Below are positions 38,322 to 46,619 of a stretch of 64,000 nt of DNA, one piece after another. The stretch is taken from the NCBI GenBank assembly GCA_963825255.1, contig CAWGSF010000009.1, positions 1 to 64,000 of the forward strand. The letters run 5' to 3'. The translations under genes and the position numbers were made by a program. The first letter of the stretch is position 1, and every line of letters starts with the position of its first letter. Source of the stretch: JAIBJN01 sp963825255 (lineage in GTDB: Bacteria > Actinomycetota > Thermoleophilia > Gaiellales > Gaiellaceae). The notes under the pieces were generated by a model, which did no database searches, had not been told where the DNA came from, and was given only the letters and a program-made list of their open reading frames with translations.

Positions 38322-39757
38322 CACTGGAATCCGCCGAAGCTCGCCGCCTGGAAGGTGGTCCGGACGGTCTCGTCGGTGTCCTGCTGGAAGAAGTTCGGCG
38401 GGAGCACGACGCCCTGCGCGGCCATCTTCTCGAGGAAGTGCGGCTTGAGGCCCGTGCACTGCAGTGAGGTCAGGAGCCGGGCGGTGCCCGGCGTGGCGGC
38501 GTCCTCGTCGGGCGGCTTGGCGAGGAAGATGTCCTGGAGCGTGATCACGTCCGACTCCATGCGCAGCACCTCGGTGACGTGCGAGAGGCGACGCGAGCCG
38601 TCCACGAGACGGGTGATCTGCACGAGCAGGTCGAACGCGCTCGAGATCTGCTCCCGGATCGCCCGGTGAGGAAGCTCGACGCCGGCCGTGAGAACGAGCG
38701 TCTCGAGGCGGGCGAGCGCGTCCCGGGGCGAGTTCGCGTGGATCGTCGTCAGCGAGCCCTCGTGGCCCGTGTTCATCGCCTGGAGCATGTCCAGGGTCTC
38801 GGCACCGCGGACCTCGCCGACGATGATGCGGTCGGGGCGCATGCGCAGGGCGTTCCGCACGAGCTCGCGGATCTTCACCTCGCCCTGGCCCTCGATGTTC
38901 GCCGGCCGGGACTCGAGCGTGAGGACGTGGTCCTGCTGGAGCTGGAGCTCGGCCGCGTCCTCGATCGTGACGATGCGCTCGTCACCGGGCACGAAGGCCG
39001 AGAGGGCGTTCAGGGTCGTCGTCTTACCGGTACCCGTACCGCCGGAGATCAGGACGTTGAGCTTGCCCTGGACGCAGGCGGCGAGGAAGTGCGCGGCCTT
39101 GGCGCTGACCGACCCGAAGGTGATCAGGTCGTCCATCGTGTAGGGGTCGCGGGCGAACTTCCGGATGGTGAGGACCGGGCCCCGCAGCGAGAGCGGCGGG
39201 ATGATGGCGTTCACACGGCTGCCGTCGGGCAGGCGGGCGTCGACCATCGGCGACGACTCGTCGATGCGACGGCCGACCTGGGAGACGATCTTGTCGATGA
39301 TGCGCAGGAGGTGCGCGTCGTCGACGAAGCTCGACTTCGTCCGCTCGATCTTGCCGGCCCGCTCGACGTAGATCCGGTCGGGCCCGTTGACCATGACCTC
39401 GGTCACGGAGTCGTCGCGGAGCAACGGCTCGAGCGGCCCGTAGCCGAGAATGTCGTCGGTGATCTCGCGGACGACCTGCCGGCGCTCCTCACGCGTCAGC
39501 GGCGTCTGGTCGAGCGCGAGCTGCTCGGTGACGGCGCGGAGGACGCGCTCGGAGAGGTCTTCGTTCGTGCGGGCGCTGAAGAGCTCGGGGCCGAGCTTCG
39601 CGATGCACGAGTGGTGGACGCGGGTCTTGAGCTCCGCGTACGGGTCGACCGTGCGGGCGGCATCGGGCTGGGCCTCGCGAGGGGTGTCGATGCGCGAGAC
39701 GCTGTCTTCCTGCCCTTCCGAGCCGTTCGAGGTTCTGAGGCGATCGTGGAGACCCAT
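38321..39757 (-). CDS. cpaF: Tad pilus assembly ATPase CpaF/TadA
   Basis: This 478-residue secretion ATPase powers pilus assembly. The ATG at 39757 gives MGLHDRLRTSNGSEGQEDSV. The N-terminal domain has ILGYGPLEPLLRDDSVTEVM and VNGPDRIYVERAGKI. Walker A is ISGGTGTGKTTTLNALS, the Asp box RIVTIEDAAELQLQQ, the Walker B region PDRIIVGEVRGAE and the His box TGHEGSLTTIHANSPRDAL. The C-terminal extension of about 60 residues after LVDGSRRLSHVTEVLRME is typical of actinobacterial CpaF and ends FQAASFGGFQ. The gene follows cpaE by two bases. Confidence 0.95.
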   Translation of the reverse strand: MGLHDRLRTSNGSEGQEDSVSRIDTPREAQPDAARTVDPYAELKTRVHHSCIAKLGPELFSARTNEDLSERVLRAVTEQLALDQTPLTREERRQVVREITDDILGYGPLEPLLRDDSVTEVMVNGPDRIYVERAGKIERTKSSFVDDAHLLRIIDKIVSQVGRRIDESSPMVDARLPDGSRVNAIIPPLSLRGPVLTIRKFARDPYTMDDLITFGSVSAKAAHFLAACVQGKLNVLISGGTGTGKTTTLNALSAFVPGDERIVTIEDAAELQLQQDHVLTLESRPANIEGQGEVKIRELVRNALRMRPDRIIVGEVRGAETLDMLQAMNTGHEGSLTTIHANSPRDALARLETLVLTAGVELPHRAIREQISSAFDLLVQITRLVDGSRRLSHVTEVLRMESDVITLQDIFLAKPPDEDAATPGTARLLTSLQCTGLKPHFLEKMAAQGVVLPPNFFQQDTDETVRTTFQAASFGGFQ

Positions 39758-39759
39758 CG

Positions 39760-40953
39760 CTAGCCTCGCTTGAAGAGGCCGCGCTTCTGCGCCTTCGCGG
39801 CCTCGACTGGCTGGAGCCCCTTCGCCATGTCGCGGATCGCCTTGGAGAAGTCGGCTCCGGACTCGGCGAGGACGGCCGGGTTCCCGCGGTTGACGGCAAT
39901 GGGCACCGCTCGGTCGCTCGGCACCTCGAACCGCACCTTGATCTCGAGGGCGCCCTCGACCTCGTTGCGCTTCATCCCCACCTTCGAGTTCGCACGGTTC
40001 AGGACGATGCGAATCCGGTTGCTGGGGAAGGCCAGGAGCTCCAGCGTCTGGAGCGCGAGCCTGACGTTCTTGAGGGTCGGGACGTCGAGACCGCAGACGA
40101 GCAGCAGCTCGTCGGTGCGATCGAGGGTCGCGAGCATGGGCCCGTGGAAGAACGGCGAGGTGTCGACGACGATGACGTCGTACGACTCGCGCGCGACCTC
40201 CAGGAGCCGCGAGAGCTTCGTCTCGGTCACGAGCTCGGCGTCCTCCGGGCGCACGGGGGCGGGAAGGATGTCGAGCCCGCACGGGTGCCTGGTCGTGTAG
40301 CCGGCCAGCTTCTCCGAGTCGAGCTCGCCGGGTGCCACGACGAGGTCGTAGATGGTCTTCTCGGGCTCGAGCCCGAGCATGATCGCCGCGTCGCCGAACT
40401 GGAGGTCGAGGTCGAGGAGAAGCGTCCTCTTGCCCTCGAACTTCGCGAAGGCGGCGGCGAGGTTGGACGACATCACGGTCTTGCCCGTGCCGCCCTTCGG
40501 CGAGAACACGGTCACGACGCGCCCGCGACGCGTGGGCGCCGAGACGCTCACCGGCGGACGCAGGGTCGACCGGCTCGCCTTGCGGATGGCGAAGACGACG
40601 TTCTCGGTCATCTGCGGCAGGAGGAGCACGTCCGACACGTCGGACTCGAGCGCCTCCTCGAGCAGGACCGAGGCCTCGCCCGAGGCGAGCAGGATGATCG
40701 GGGCCCGCGTGTGCTCGCGGATCGTGGCGATCTCGTCGACCGGGAGGGACGGGCTCCTCGTCCCGTGCAGGACGACCTCGAGGTGGCCGCCCGTCAGGAT
40801 CGAGGCCGACTCGGAGGCGCCGAGGCTGGCGCCGACGAGCTCGATCTCCCCGTGGCGCTCGAGCGCCTCGCGCAGCTGATCGAGGCCGTCACAGGATCCG
40901 GTGACGAAGATCCGTACCTTCTCCCGGCTGGCGATCGTCTCACTGGTCGACAT
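39760..40953 (-). CDS. cpaE: Tad pilus assembly protein CpaE/TadZ (MinD-like ATPase)
   Basis: This 397-residue protein has an N-terminal receiver-like domain without the usual phosphorylation pattern (KVRIFVTGSCDGLDQLREAL, then APIILLASGEASVLLEEALE). A MinD/ParA-type ATPase domain follows. Its deviant Walker A is VFSPKGGTGKTVMSSNLAAA, Walker A' is LLLDLDLQFGDAAIML and Walker B is YDVIVVDTSPFFHGPML. TadZ proteins localise the pilus machine at the pole. The C terminus ends with a basic AQKRGLFKRG tail. Spacing and order in the operon fit the assignment. Confidence 0.92.
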   Translation of the reverse strand: MSTSETIASREKVRIFVTGSCDGLDQLREALERHGEIELVGASLGASESASILTGGHLEVVLHGTRSPSLPVDEIATIREHTRAPIILLASGEASVLLEEALESDVSDVLLLPQMTENVVFAIRKASRSTLRPPVSVSAPTRRGRVVTVFSPKGGTGKTVMSSNLAAAFAKFEGKRTLLLDLDLQFGDAAIMLGLEPEKTIYDLVVAPGELDSEKLAGYTTRHPCGLDILPAPVRPEDAELVTETKLSRLLEVARESYDVIVVDTSPFFHGPMLATLDRTDELLLVCGLDVPTLKNVRLALQTLELLAFPSNRIRIVLNRANSKVGMKRNEVEGALEIKVRFEVPSDRAVPIAVNRGNPAVLAESGADFSKAIRDMAKGLQPVEAAKAQKRGLFKRG

Positions 40954-41016
40954 TCTGGCCGCCTCCCTTCCACAGCTCGGCGATCTGGCCGGCCTTGAGA
41001 CCGTCGGACAGGAGCG

Positions 41017-41722
41017 TCACGTCGTCTCGCCGCTCTCGGGGCTGTCGGAGGCGTCGGTCGGCGGGCGCAGGACGAGCGTCCACGCCGCGTTCGTGGCGAC
41101 CCAGAACAGCTTCTGCTCCTGCGCGTCGGTGAGCGCGAGCTTCACCGCGAGGCCCTTGGCGTTCGCATCGGCCAGCTTGCTCGTCGCGTCGGCCTTCTGC
41201 GCGGGCTCGAGCACGAGGATGTCACGCAGGAAGATGCGGCTCACGTGGTTGGTGGCGTTCTCGGGAATATTCCAGGTCCCGACGACGTCCACCTTGTCGC
41301 CGGCCAGGAGCGTGCCGGCGAGGAGCTGGTGCTCGTCCCCGGGGACCTGCACGGCGCGGAGGTTGCCCGTGAGCTGGGCGCGGATGCCGCGCTCTGCCTC
41401 TGACTTGAAGCGGAGCTGGCTGACCTGCTCGCCCTTGTAGATCTGAGCCGAGACGATCTTGGTGGCCACGTCGTCGGGCTCGAGGAGCGCCCCCGGCGCG
41501 ACCTGGGACCGCTCGATCTCGGCGGCCGACGATGTAGCCGCCTGCCTGGAGATCCGCGCCGGACGTGCCGACGGGGACATCCTTCGCCGCAACCCAAACC
41601 GGGACGAGCTCCTGGTTCTCCTGGAGCCGACCCCGCTCTTGGGAGACGTAATAGAAAACGAGGAGCACCGCGACGGCGGCGAGCGCGATCGCGAGCCCGA
41701 GGTTACGGAGTCGATACGTCAT
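41017..41722 (-). CDS. cpaB: Flp pilus assembly protein CpaB (SAF domain, frame-broken)
   Basis: This protein of about 235 residues has an N-terminal signal anchor (LRNLGLAIALAAVAVLLVFY) followed by LVPVWVAAKDVPVGTSGADL, the start of the SAF domain. A break near 41530 follows. The second half has EPDDVATKIVSAQIYKGEQV and LRAVQVPGDEHQLLAGTLLA, then GDKVDVVGTW and a C-terminal RcpC/CpaB domain ending PESGETT. CpaB/RcpC proteins act in the cell envelope around the pilus channel. The ATG at 41722 may overlap a short upstream frame. The family assignment is firm. Confidence 0.88.
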
Positions 41723-41888
41723 TGCACCACGTCTTTCTGATCTCGATTACGTGCCTTATCGGCGGACTCGGCCCATGAGATGAGCGCCTGTTTCCCGAAG
41801 CCGGGCGGCGCGCTCCCGGAGGTCGCCGAGGTCGGTCTCTCGTCTACGAGGTCCCGGCCCAGGCCACCTCCGCGCAGGGCTCGTTCAT
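41719..41888 (-). CDS. Possible small protein between tadE and cpaB (needs one frame change)
   Basis: The 160 bases between the tadE stop and the cpaB start are bracketed by two ATGA overlaps. An ATG at 41888 overlaps the tadE stop (MNEPCAEVAWAGTS), and a TGA at 41719-41721 overlaps the cpaB start. The two frames join if one base is missing near 41845, giving about 57 residues that include SGSAPPGFGKQALISWAESA. The last 15 codons have poor third-position GC, so the end may be non-coding. This is speculative. Confidence 0.25.
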
Positions 41889-42295
41889 TCCACGCGCTCC
41901 GTCGTCGACGCGCTGAGCGTGCCCGACTTCACGATCACGCCGAGCAGGTCCACGGCGTAGGGATACGTCGCCGTCACGGTCACGTCGGAGCCGCGCACCC
42001 AGCTCGAGGACACCGAGACCCCGAGCTTGCTCTGGTCGAGGCTGGGCGACGACCTGCGGACGCGGTCGTCGACGACGGCCGTGGGGTTCGGCATGTCGCG
42101 GCTGACCGCTCCCTGGCGCCCGCCGGCGCGCACGGCGTCGGTGAGCGTCACGTAGTGGTGGAACACGATCCCGAACTGGATGACGCCGAACAGGAGCATG
42201 CAGAGGAGGGGCAGACAGAGCGCGAACTCCGTGAGGGTCTGGCCCTTCTCTCTTCTTCTCTGATTGATTCTGGACGGCGAAAGGTTCGTAAGCAT
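41885..42295 (-). CDS. TadE-like minor pseudopilin
   Basis: This 136-residue protein is read from the ATG at 42295. It has the TadE signature REKGQTLTEFALCLPLLCML, where prepilin peptidase would cut after Gly and the Glu at +5 is present. The 20-residue hydrophobic segment is followed by VIQFGIVFHHYVTLTDAVRA, typical of TadE-like proteins. The rest is a small extracellular domain ending TLSASTTERVE. It is the second gene of the pilus locus, about 100 bases downstream of flp and separated from it by a stem-loop. No prepilin peptidase gene (tadV/cpaA) is visible in the window. Confidence 0.85.
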   Translation of the reverse strand: MLTNLSPSRINQRRREKGQTLTEFALCLPLLCMLLFGVIQFGIVFHHYVTLTDAVRAGGRQGAVSRDMPNPTAVVDDRVRRSSPSLDQSKLGVSVSSSWVRGSDVTVTATYPYAVDLLGVIVKSGTLSASTTERVE

Positions 42296-42334
42296 GTGAC
42301 TGGTTGTTCGGTTGGTGGCTCCTTCGAGAGAGGC

Positions 42335-42368
42335 GGGCCCCTTTCTGCGGGGGCGCGGAGAGGGGCCC
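42335..42368 (-). terminator. Stem-loop between flp and tadE
   Basis: GGGCCCCT and AGGGGCCC form a perfect 8-bp stem with an 18-base loop. It lies in the roughly 100-base gap between the Flp pilin gene and tadE. Such hairpins commonly give partial termination or protect the pilin message, so that much more pilin than assembly protein is made. No T-run follows on the minus strand. Confidence 0.5.
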
Positions 42369-42396
42369 ACCTCGCTCTCGTGACCTTGCCTCTGCG

Positions 42397-42558
42397 TTAG
42401 AGGATCGCGGTGACGGCGTCGAGCGCAGCGGAGATCCCGCCCGACAGGGCAGTGAGGGCGACCAGGATCCCGAGCGTGATGACGGCGAGGACCACGCCGT
42501 ACTCGGCCATGGTCTGTCCGTCCTCCCGCTTGCTCAGTTCAACGAGGGGCTTGAACAT
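42397..42558 (-). CDS. flp: Flp/Fap-type major pilin subunit
   Basis: This 53-residue pilin is too short to stand out among long overlapping open frames. The ATG at 42558 follows a strong ribosome binding site, GGGAGGTGA. The sequence starts MFKPLVELSKREDGQTMAEY with the cleavage site G|QTMAEY, including Glu at +5 and the adjacent Tyr typical of Flp pilins. The hydrophobic helix is GVVLAVITLGILVALTALSG, then GISAALDAVTAIL. It is the first gene of the Tad operon; the promoter should lie in the 400-base intergenic region upstream. Confidence 0.93.
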   Translation of the reverse strand: MFKPLVELSKREDGQTMAEYGVVLAVITLGILVALTALSGGISAALDAVTAIL

Positions 42559-42961
42559 TCTCGATTCACCTCCCTTCCCTGTTACGGGCACGCACTCCGG
42601 CGCGCTGTACGTCGAGCAAACCGGACGCGAAGCTGAAACATCTGTGTGCCGGGAGATCCGGTTCGTCGATCGGGCGGTTAGCGTGGTCACGTTGGTAAAG
42701 ACCTCCCGAGTCCTTCGAGCTGCTCGGCGCGACCGCTCCGCCGTTTGGCTCCAACTGCCCGCAGCATCGGGGGCAGGAGGCGGTTGGAGAATCCCCCGCC
42801 AGGGGGGTTTTCCGGGGCAGATGACCCATTCGGGGGAAGACCACCTTCGCGGGGGCGCCCGATAGTCCCAACAGGTCCGCGAGGAAGCGGATCGGTTCGA
42901 GACGAGAACGACTTCGCGCCGAAGTGGCGGCCTCGGCGCCCGACAACGGGAGCAGTAGGCA
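42559..42961. promoter_or_regulatory. Divergent intergenic region between flp and the LAS-peptidase-like gene
   Basis: These 403 bases hold the promoters of both the Tad operon (minus) and the gene at 42962 (plus). A dyad AACCGGA (42619-42625)/TCCGGTT (42657-42663) lies 60-105 bases upstream of flp. On the plus strand a stem-loop at 42751-42787 is followed by a terminator-like hairpin at 42793-42811. I see no gene here. Confidence 0.5.
42751..42811 (+). promoter_or_regulatory. Possible leader RNA: stem-loop followed by terminator-like hairpin
   Basis: CCAAC (42751-42755) pairs with GTTGG (42783-42787), with an inner TGCCC/GGGCA stem. Six bases later CCCCC-GCCA-GGGGG is followed by TTTT (42808-42811), the form of an intrinsic terminator on the plus strand. 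It ends 150 bases before the start codon at 42962. A structured element plus terminator upstream of a gene suggests attenuation or a riboswitch. I could not match it to a known class by eye. Confidence 0.4.
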
Positions 42962-44462
42962 ATGCCACAGAAGAAGACTCCGCGGCGCCTCATCACGCCA
43001 CTCGTGCTCTTCACCCTCGCGGGCTGGGCCCTCTGGGCGCTCGGGCGCAACGCACCGACCGCCGACCAGGCCGAGAGCCTCGATTCTGCCGCTCGCGAGC
43101 CCGAGGCGCACCGCGCGCCCGCGCGCGCGACGTGGAGCAAGCGCCGGCTCGCCACGAGCCTCGCGTTCGCCACCCTGTTCTTCGGCGGCGCGGCGTTCTC
43201 GGCCGGCGCCGGCGACAACCTCGTGGAGGCCATCGAGGGTGATCCGACGGCCGCGCTCGCCACGACCGACGAGACGACGACCGGCGAGAGCGACGACCAG
43301 AACGCCGAGGATCCCGGCGGCCGAGGATCCCGCGGCCGAGGATCCCGCGGCCGAGGATCCCGCAGCCGAGGATCCGGCCGACGACCAGCCCGCCGACGGC
43401 GGCGCCTCGGACGACGGCCAGGGATTCCGCCGGCAACGGCGGCGGCCAGGCTGACGACCCCGACGCCCCCGCGGGCGGCGGCTCCGGCGGCAACCCGGGC
43501 GACCAGCCCCCGAACTCCGGCGGCGACGCCGGCTCGGGCGGCTCGGCCCCGCAGGACGACCAGGGCTCCGACCCGGCGCCGTCCCCGCCGACCGGTCTCG
43601 ACGAGGGCCATCCGGCTCCCGCCAACTCCGACCTGCCGGTCATCCACAAGACGAGCGAGAGCTCGCCGGCGCTGGATCCCGAGGCGGCCGCCGACGGCTT
43701 CCTCGCCACGATCTGGCTCCATCGCACGCTCCCCGATCCCACGCCTCCGGCGAAGCGGCTCGACGGCGCCTTCGCGCGCTCGCTGGCCCAGGAGGCCGAG
43801 CGGGCGGCGTCCACTGGGCGCTCCTGCTCGCGGCCCTGCGGGCCAACGGGTTCAAGGGCGGGTCGATGAACCTCGCTCCCGTCCGCGGCGTCGCCGAGCG
43901 CCTTGCGACGCTCGGCGCGGGCCGCACGCCGTGGCGCGCGCTCCTCGCGTACCGCGGCCGGGCCACCTACGCCGACAAGGTCACCGCGCTCGCGCGCTAC
44001 AACCGCGCGGTCGGCCTCAGGGCGCTCGTGACGGGGCTCGAGGCCGCCAAGCCGGCGCTGCAGAAGAAGGTGCTCGCCGACAAGCGGCTGGACATCTACG
44101 AGGGCGGGCGCGTCGACATCGGCCTGGGCCGGATCGACGTCCGCGTCCTCACCGTCCTCGAGTACCTGGCGAACGCCCACGGCCAGGTGACGGTGTCGTG
44201 CCTGTTCAGCGGACACGGCCTGTACGCCCGGCCCGGTGTCGTCTCGGCCCACATCTACGGGCTCGCGGTCGACATCTCGGGGCTCGGGAACAAGTCGATC
44301 TACGGCAACCAGGAGCCCGGTGGGCTCACCGAGCGGGCCGTGCGGGAGATCCTCCTCCTGCCGGCCGAGCTGCAGGCCAAGCAGGTCATCTCACTGCTCG
44401 GCCTCGGCGGCCCCTCGTTCCCGCTGGCCAACCACGACGACCACATCCACATCGGCTACTAG
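42962..44462 (+). CDS. Membrane-anchored protein with LAS/M15-type metallopeptidase-like domain (frame-broken)
   Basis: This protein of about 500 residues has an N-terminal basic segment and membrane helices (LITPLVLFTLAGWALWALGR, LATSLAFATLFFGGAAFSAG). A low-complexity acidic part with (AEDPA)n repeats and a Gly/Pro/Ser/Asp-rich linker follow, up to about residue 215. A helical region containing MNLAPVRGVAERLATLGAGR comes next. The C-terminal domain has ARPGVVSAHIYGLAVDISGL and ends NHDDHIHIGY. The S-x-H-x6-D and H-x-H spacing is that of zinc peptidases of the LAS (VanY/M15/M74) group, so a cell-wall peptidase role is likely. At least three breaks occur (near 43317, 43425-43430 and 43805-43830). 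Its stop is directly followed by the DUF192 start. Confidence 0.65.
43303..43377 (+). repeat. 15-bp tandem repeat encoding AEDPA
   Basis: About five copies of GCCGAGGATCCCGCG (with one extra G in the first copy and minor variation) encode a run of Ala-Glu-Asp-Pro-Ala in the linker of the LAS-peptidase-like protein. The extra base near 43317 shifts the frame. Tandem repeats like this are prone both to real length change and to assembly error. Confidence 0.75.
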
Positions 44463-44819
44463 ATGCCGGAGACGCTCGTCACGCTGGAGCGTCAGGACGG
44501 AAACACGGTGTGTGAGCGGTGCCTCCTCGCGGAGGCGCCGCTCACCCGCCTCCGGGGCCTGCTCGGCCGAGCCGGGCTGGAGCAGGGCGAAGGGATCCTC
44601 CTCCGCCCCGCGTCTTCGATCCACATGTGGTTCATGCGCTTCCCGATCGACGCCGTCTTCCTCGATCGGGAGAACCGCGTCCTCAGGATCGCCTCGCACC
44701 TGCGCCCGTGGCGGGTCGCGGGGTGCCGCGGCGCCAAGGCCGTGATCGAGCTCCGCGCCGGGGAGTGCGACCGCGTCGGGCTCGCGCCCGGCGACCGCGT
44801 CGTCGTCGCGAGCGCCTAG
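44463..44819 (+). CDS. DUF192 family protein
   Basis: This 118-residue protein begins immediately after the stop of the previous gene. The family core is clear: RLRGLLGRAGLEQGEGILLR, SSIHMWFMRFPIDAVFLDRE and AVIELRAGECDRVGLAPGDR. No signal peptide is present, so this is a cytoplasmic version. The function of DUF192 is unknown; a role near the cell surface or with small molecules has been suggested from its context elsewhere. It is likely co-transcribed with the LAS-peptidase-like gene. Confidence 0.88.
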   Translation: MPETLVTLERQDGNTVCERCLLAEAPLTRLRGLLGRAGLEQGEGILLRPASSIHMWFMRFPIDAVFLDRENRVLRIASHLRPWRVAGCRGAKAVIELRAGECDRVGLAPGDRVVVASA

Positions 44820-44828
44820 GCCTTCGCC

Positions 44829-45218
44829 CTAGACCGCGCCTTCGATGGCGTGGAGCGTCCACGCCGGGCCGACGCGCACGAGGTGGCCGTCCGGGTCGGC
44901 GAGGTCGTAGACCTCGGTGCCGAACCGCGTGCGGGTGACCCTGCCGCCCTGGATGCGCTGGCGCTCGAGCCGCTCGACCTCGGAGGGGAGGTCTTCGGCC
45001 GCCAGCTCGAGGCGAACGCTGCCTCCGATCTCGCGTCCGCGCTCGGGATCCCACGTGAGGACGAGGAACGTCTGCTCCTCGAGGACGAAGAAGGCGCTCT
45101 GGGCGTTCTCGCCCTCGTCGTACGCGGCGGCCGGCCCGCGGCCGAGGAGCCGCGTGTACCAGTCGATCGAGCGATCGAGGTCGGTCACGTACAGGTGCAC
45201 GGCGGTGACGATGCTCAC
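44829..45218 (-). CDS. VOC family (glyoxalase/bleomycin-resistance-like) protein
   Basis: This 129-residue protein has one vicinal-oxygen-chelate domain. The GTG at 45218 starts VSIVTAVHLYVTDLDRSIDW, with the first metal-ligand His and the DLDRSIDWY helix. The second half has TEVYDLADPDGHLVRVGPAW, which ends the fold and includes a conserved Asp-Pro-Asp-Gly. It may be a metal-dependent enzyme or a binding protein; the substrate cannot be told. Its start overlaps the stop of a 40-residue basic protein gene upstream (GTGA). Confidence 0.85.
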   Translation of the reverse strand: MSIVTAVHLYVTDLDRSIDWYTRLLGRGPAAAYDEGENAQSAFFVLEEQTFLVLTWDPERGREIGGSVRLELAAEDLPSEVERLERQRIQGGRVTRTRFGTEVYDLADPDGHLVRVGPAWTLHAIEGAV

Positions 45219-45337
45219 GAGGGCTTCGCCTTTCCACGCGCCGCCCCGGCCTCGCTTGCGAGGCGCTTCTCGCGCTCCTTCTTCTTGCGCTGGCGATCGC
45301 TGCGCCAGCGCCTCGTGGGTCTCGATCCGCGTCCCAT
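45215..45337 (-). CDS. Small basic protein, 40 residues
   Basis: This short gene has its ATG at 45337 and starts MGRGSRPTRRWRSDRQRKKK. It continues EREKRLASEAGAARGKAKPS and stops in a GTGA overlap with the VOC gene. About 40% of the residues are Arg or Lys, as in small ribosome- or nucleic-acid-associated proteins. The overlap and the good third-position GC support it being real. I do not recognise a named family; the function is unknown. Confidence 0.6.
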   Translation of the reverse strand: MGRGSRPTRRWRSDRQRKKKEREKRLASEAGAARGKAKPS

Positions 45338-45371
45338 GGGGTGGGCCGGGGACCCTATAAGGTCCCGGGCC

Positions 45372-46619
45372 GTGCCGCTTCAGCCCGCACGCGCAGTCGC
45401 CGACCTCGGCGAGCTCCGGGCCCTGACGGGCGACGAGGACGGGGCGCAGCGGGTCGCGTGGACCGACACCTGGGTGACGGCCAAGGAGTGGCTGTCGCGC
45501 CTCGTCGCCGAGACCGGCGCCGAGGAGACGATCGACGCGGCGGGCAACCAGTGGTTCACGCTTCGCGGCGCCTCCGAGCGGGCCGTCCTCATCGGCGGCC
45601 ACATCGACTCGGTGCCGAACGGCGGGTGGCTCGACGGCGCCCTCAACGTCGTCGCCGGGGTCGAGGTGCTACGCCGGATCGCCGAGGAAGGGACGCCGCC
45701 GGTGACCGTGCGCCTCGTCAGCTGGGCGGACGAGGAGGGAGCCCGCTTCGGCCGCTCGCTCTTCGGCTCGAGCGCCGCCTCGGGGACGATGACCGACCAG
45801 GACGAGATCCGCGAACGCACCGACGCCGACGGCATCCGCTGGGAGGACGCGCTCTCCGCGCACGGCGTCGACCTCGACCGGGCGCTCGACGCCCGGAAGG
45901 AGCTCGAGACCGCCGGCGCCTATCTCGAGCTCCACATCGAGCAGGGGCCCGTGCTCGAGTCCCTCGGCCTGCCGCTCGGGGTGGTCCTCGGGACCTTCGG
46001 GGTCGAGCGACACCAGATCACGTTCCGCGGGCAGGCCGCGCACGCCGGCTCCACGCCGATGGACCAGCGGCGCGACGCCCTCGCCGCCGCCGCAAAGCTC
46101 GCGCTCGAGATCCGTGAGATCGCCGGGCGAACGGGCGGCGGGGCCGTGTGCACGATGGGGAGCTGCGTCACGCGGCCCGGCATCGTCACGTCCGTCGTCG
46201 AGACGTGCGTCGTGCTCCTCGACCAGCGCCACCTCGACGGCGAGAAGCTCGCGGCGATGCTCGCCGACGCGAAAGAGGCGAGCGAGCGCTTCGCGCGCGA
46301 GGAGGACGTCGACGTCGAGTGGGAGCGCGTCTGGCGCATCGACCCGATCCTCTTCGACGAGGCGCTCATCGAGCTCGCCGACGAGGCCGTGACCCAGGTT
46401 GCGGGCAGCTCGCACCGGCTGCCGAGCGGCCCCCTCCACGACGCTGCCGAGGTCGCCCGCGCCGGCATCCCAACCGTGATGCTCTTCGTCCAGAGCCTGC
46501 GCGGGCTCTCGCACACGAAGCTCGAGGACACGAAGCCCGAGCACCTCGAGCTCGCCGTGCAGGCCCTCGACCGCCTGGCATCGGCGACGATCGCGCGGCT
46601 CGCGGCGGCCGACGGCTAG
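45372..46619 (+). CDS. M20 family amidohydrolase (N-carbamoyl-L-amino-acid hydrolase/allantoate amidohydrolase type)
   Basis: This 415-residue zinc-dependent hydrolase belongs to the hydantoinase/carbamoylase branch. The GTG at 45372 gives VPLQPARAVADLGELRALTG. Metal-site motifs are GGHIDSVPNGGWLDGALNVV, SWADEEGARFGRSLFGSSA, ELHIEQGPVLESLGLPLGV and, at the end, LHDAAEVARAGIPTVMLFVQ. The dimerisation domain has FRGQAAHAGSTPMDQRRDAL. The HIEQGP motif separates this group from other M20 peptidases. It releases ammonia or carbamate from N-carbamoyl amino acids or ureides, so it could supply nitrogen. The exact substrate is undecided. Confidence 0.88.
   Translation: MPLQPARAVADLGELRALTGDEDGAQRVAWTDTWVTAKEWLSRLVAETGAEETIDAAGNQWFTLRGASERAVLIGGHIDSVPNGGWLDGALNVVAGVEVLRRIAEEGTPPVTVRLVSWADEEGARFGRSLFGSSAASGTMTDQDEIRERTDADGIRWEDALSAHGVDLDRALDARKELETAGAYLELHIEQGPVLESLGLPLGVVLGTFGVERHQITFRGQAAHAGSTPMDQRRDALAAAAKLALEIREIAGRTGGGAVCTMGSCVTRPGIVTSVVETCVVLLDQRHLDGEKLAAMLADAKEASERFAREEDVDVEWERVWRIDPILFDEALIELADEAVTQVAGSSHRLPSGPLHDAAEVARAGIPTVMLFVQSLRGLSHTKLEDTKPEHLELAVQALDRLASATIARLAAADG

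Noticed and set aside
42605..42670. Possible c-di-GMP-I riboswitch upstream of flp (GCAAACCGGACGCGAAGC on the plus strand)
   Set aside because: The GCAAACC and GGACGC parts are adjacent without the needed hairpin between them, and the strand is opposite to flp.
43303..43377. CRISPR-like repeat in the 15-bp tandem array
   Set aside because: The units are directly adjacent without spacers and encode AEDPA in frame, so this is a coding tandem repeat.
42397..43722. A 441-codon minus-strand frame that ends in the Flp pilin
   Set aside because: Only the last 53 codons have pilin features and a ribosome binding site; the rest is antisense to the LAS-peptidase-like gene and intergenic sequence.
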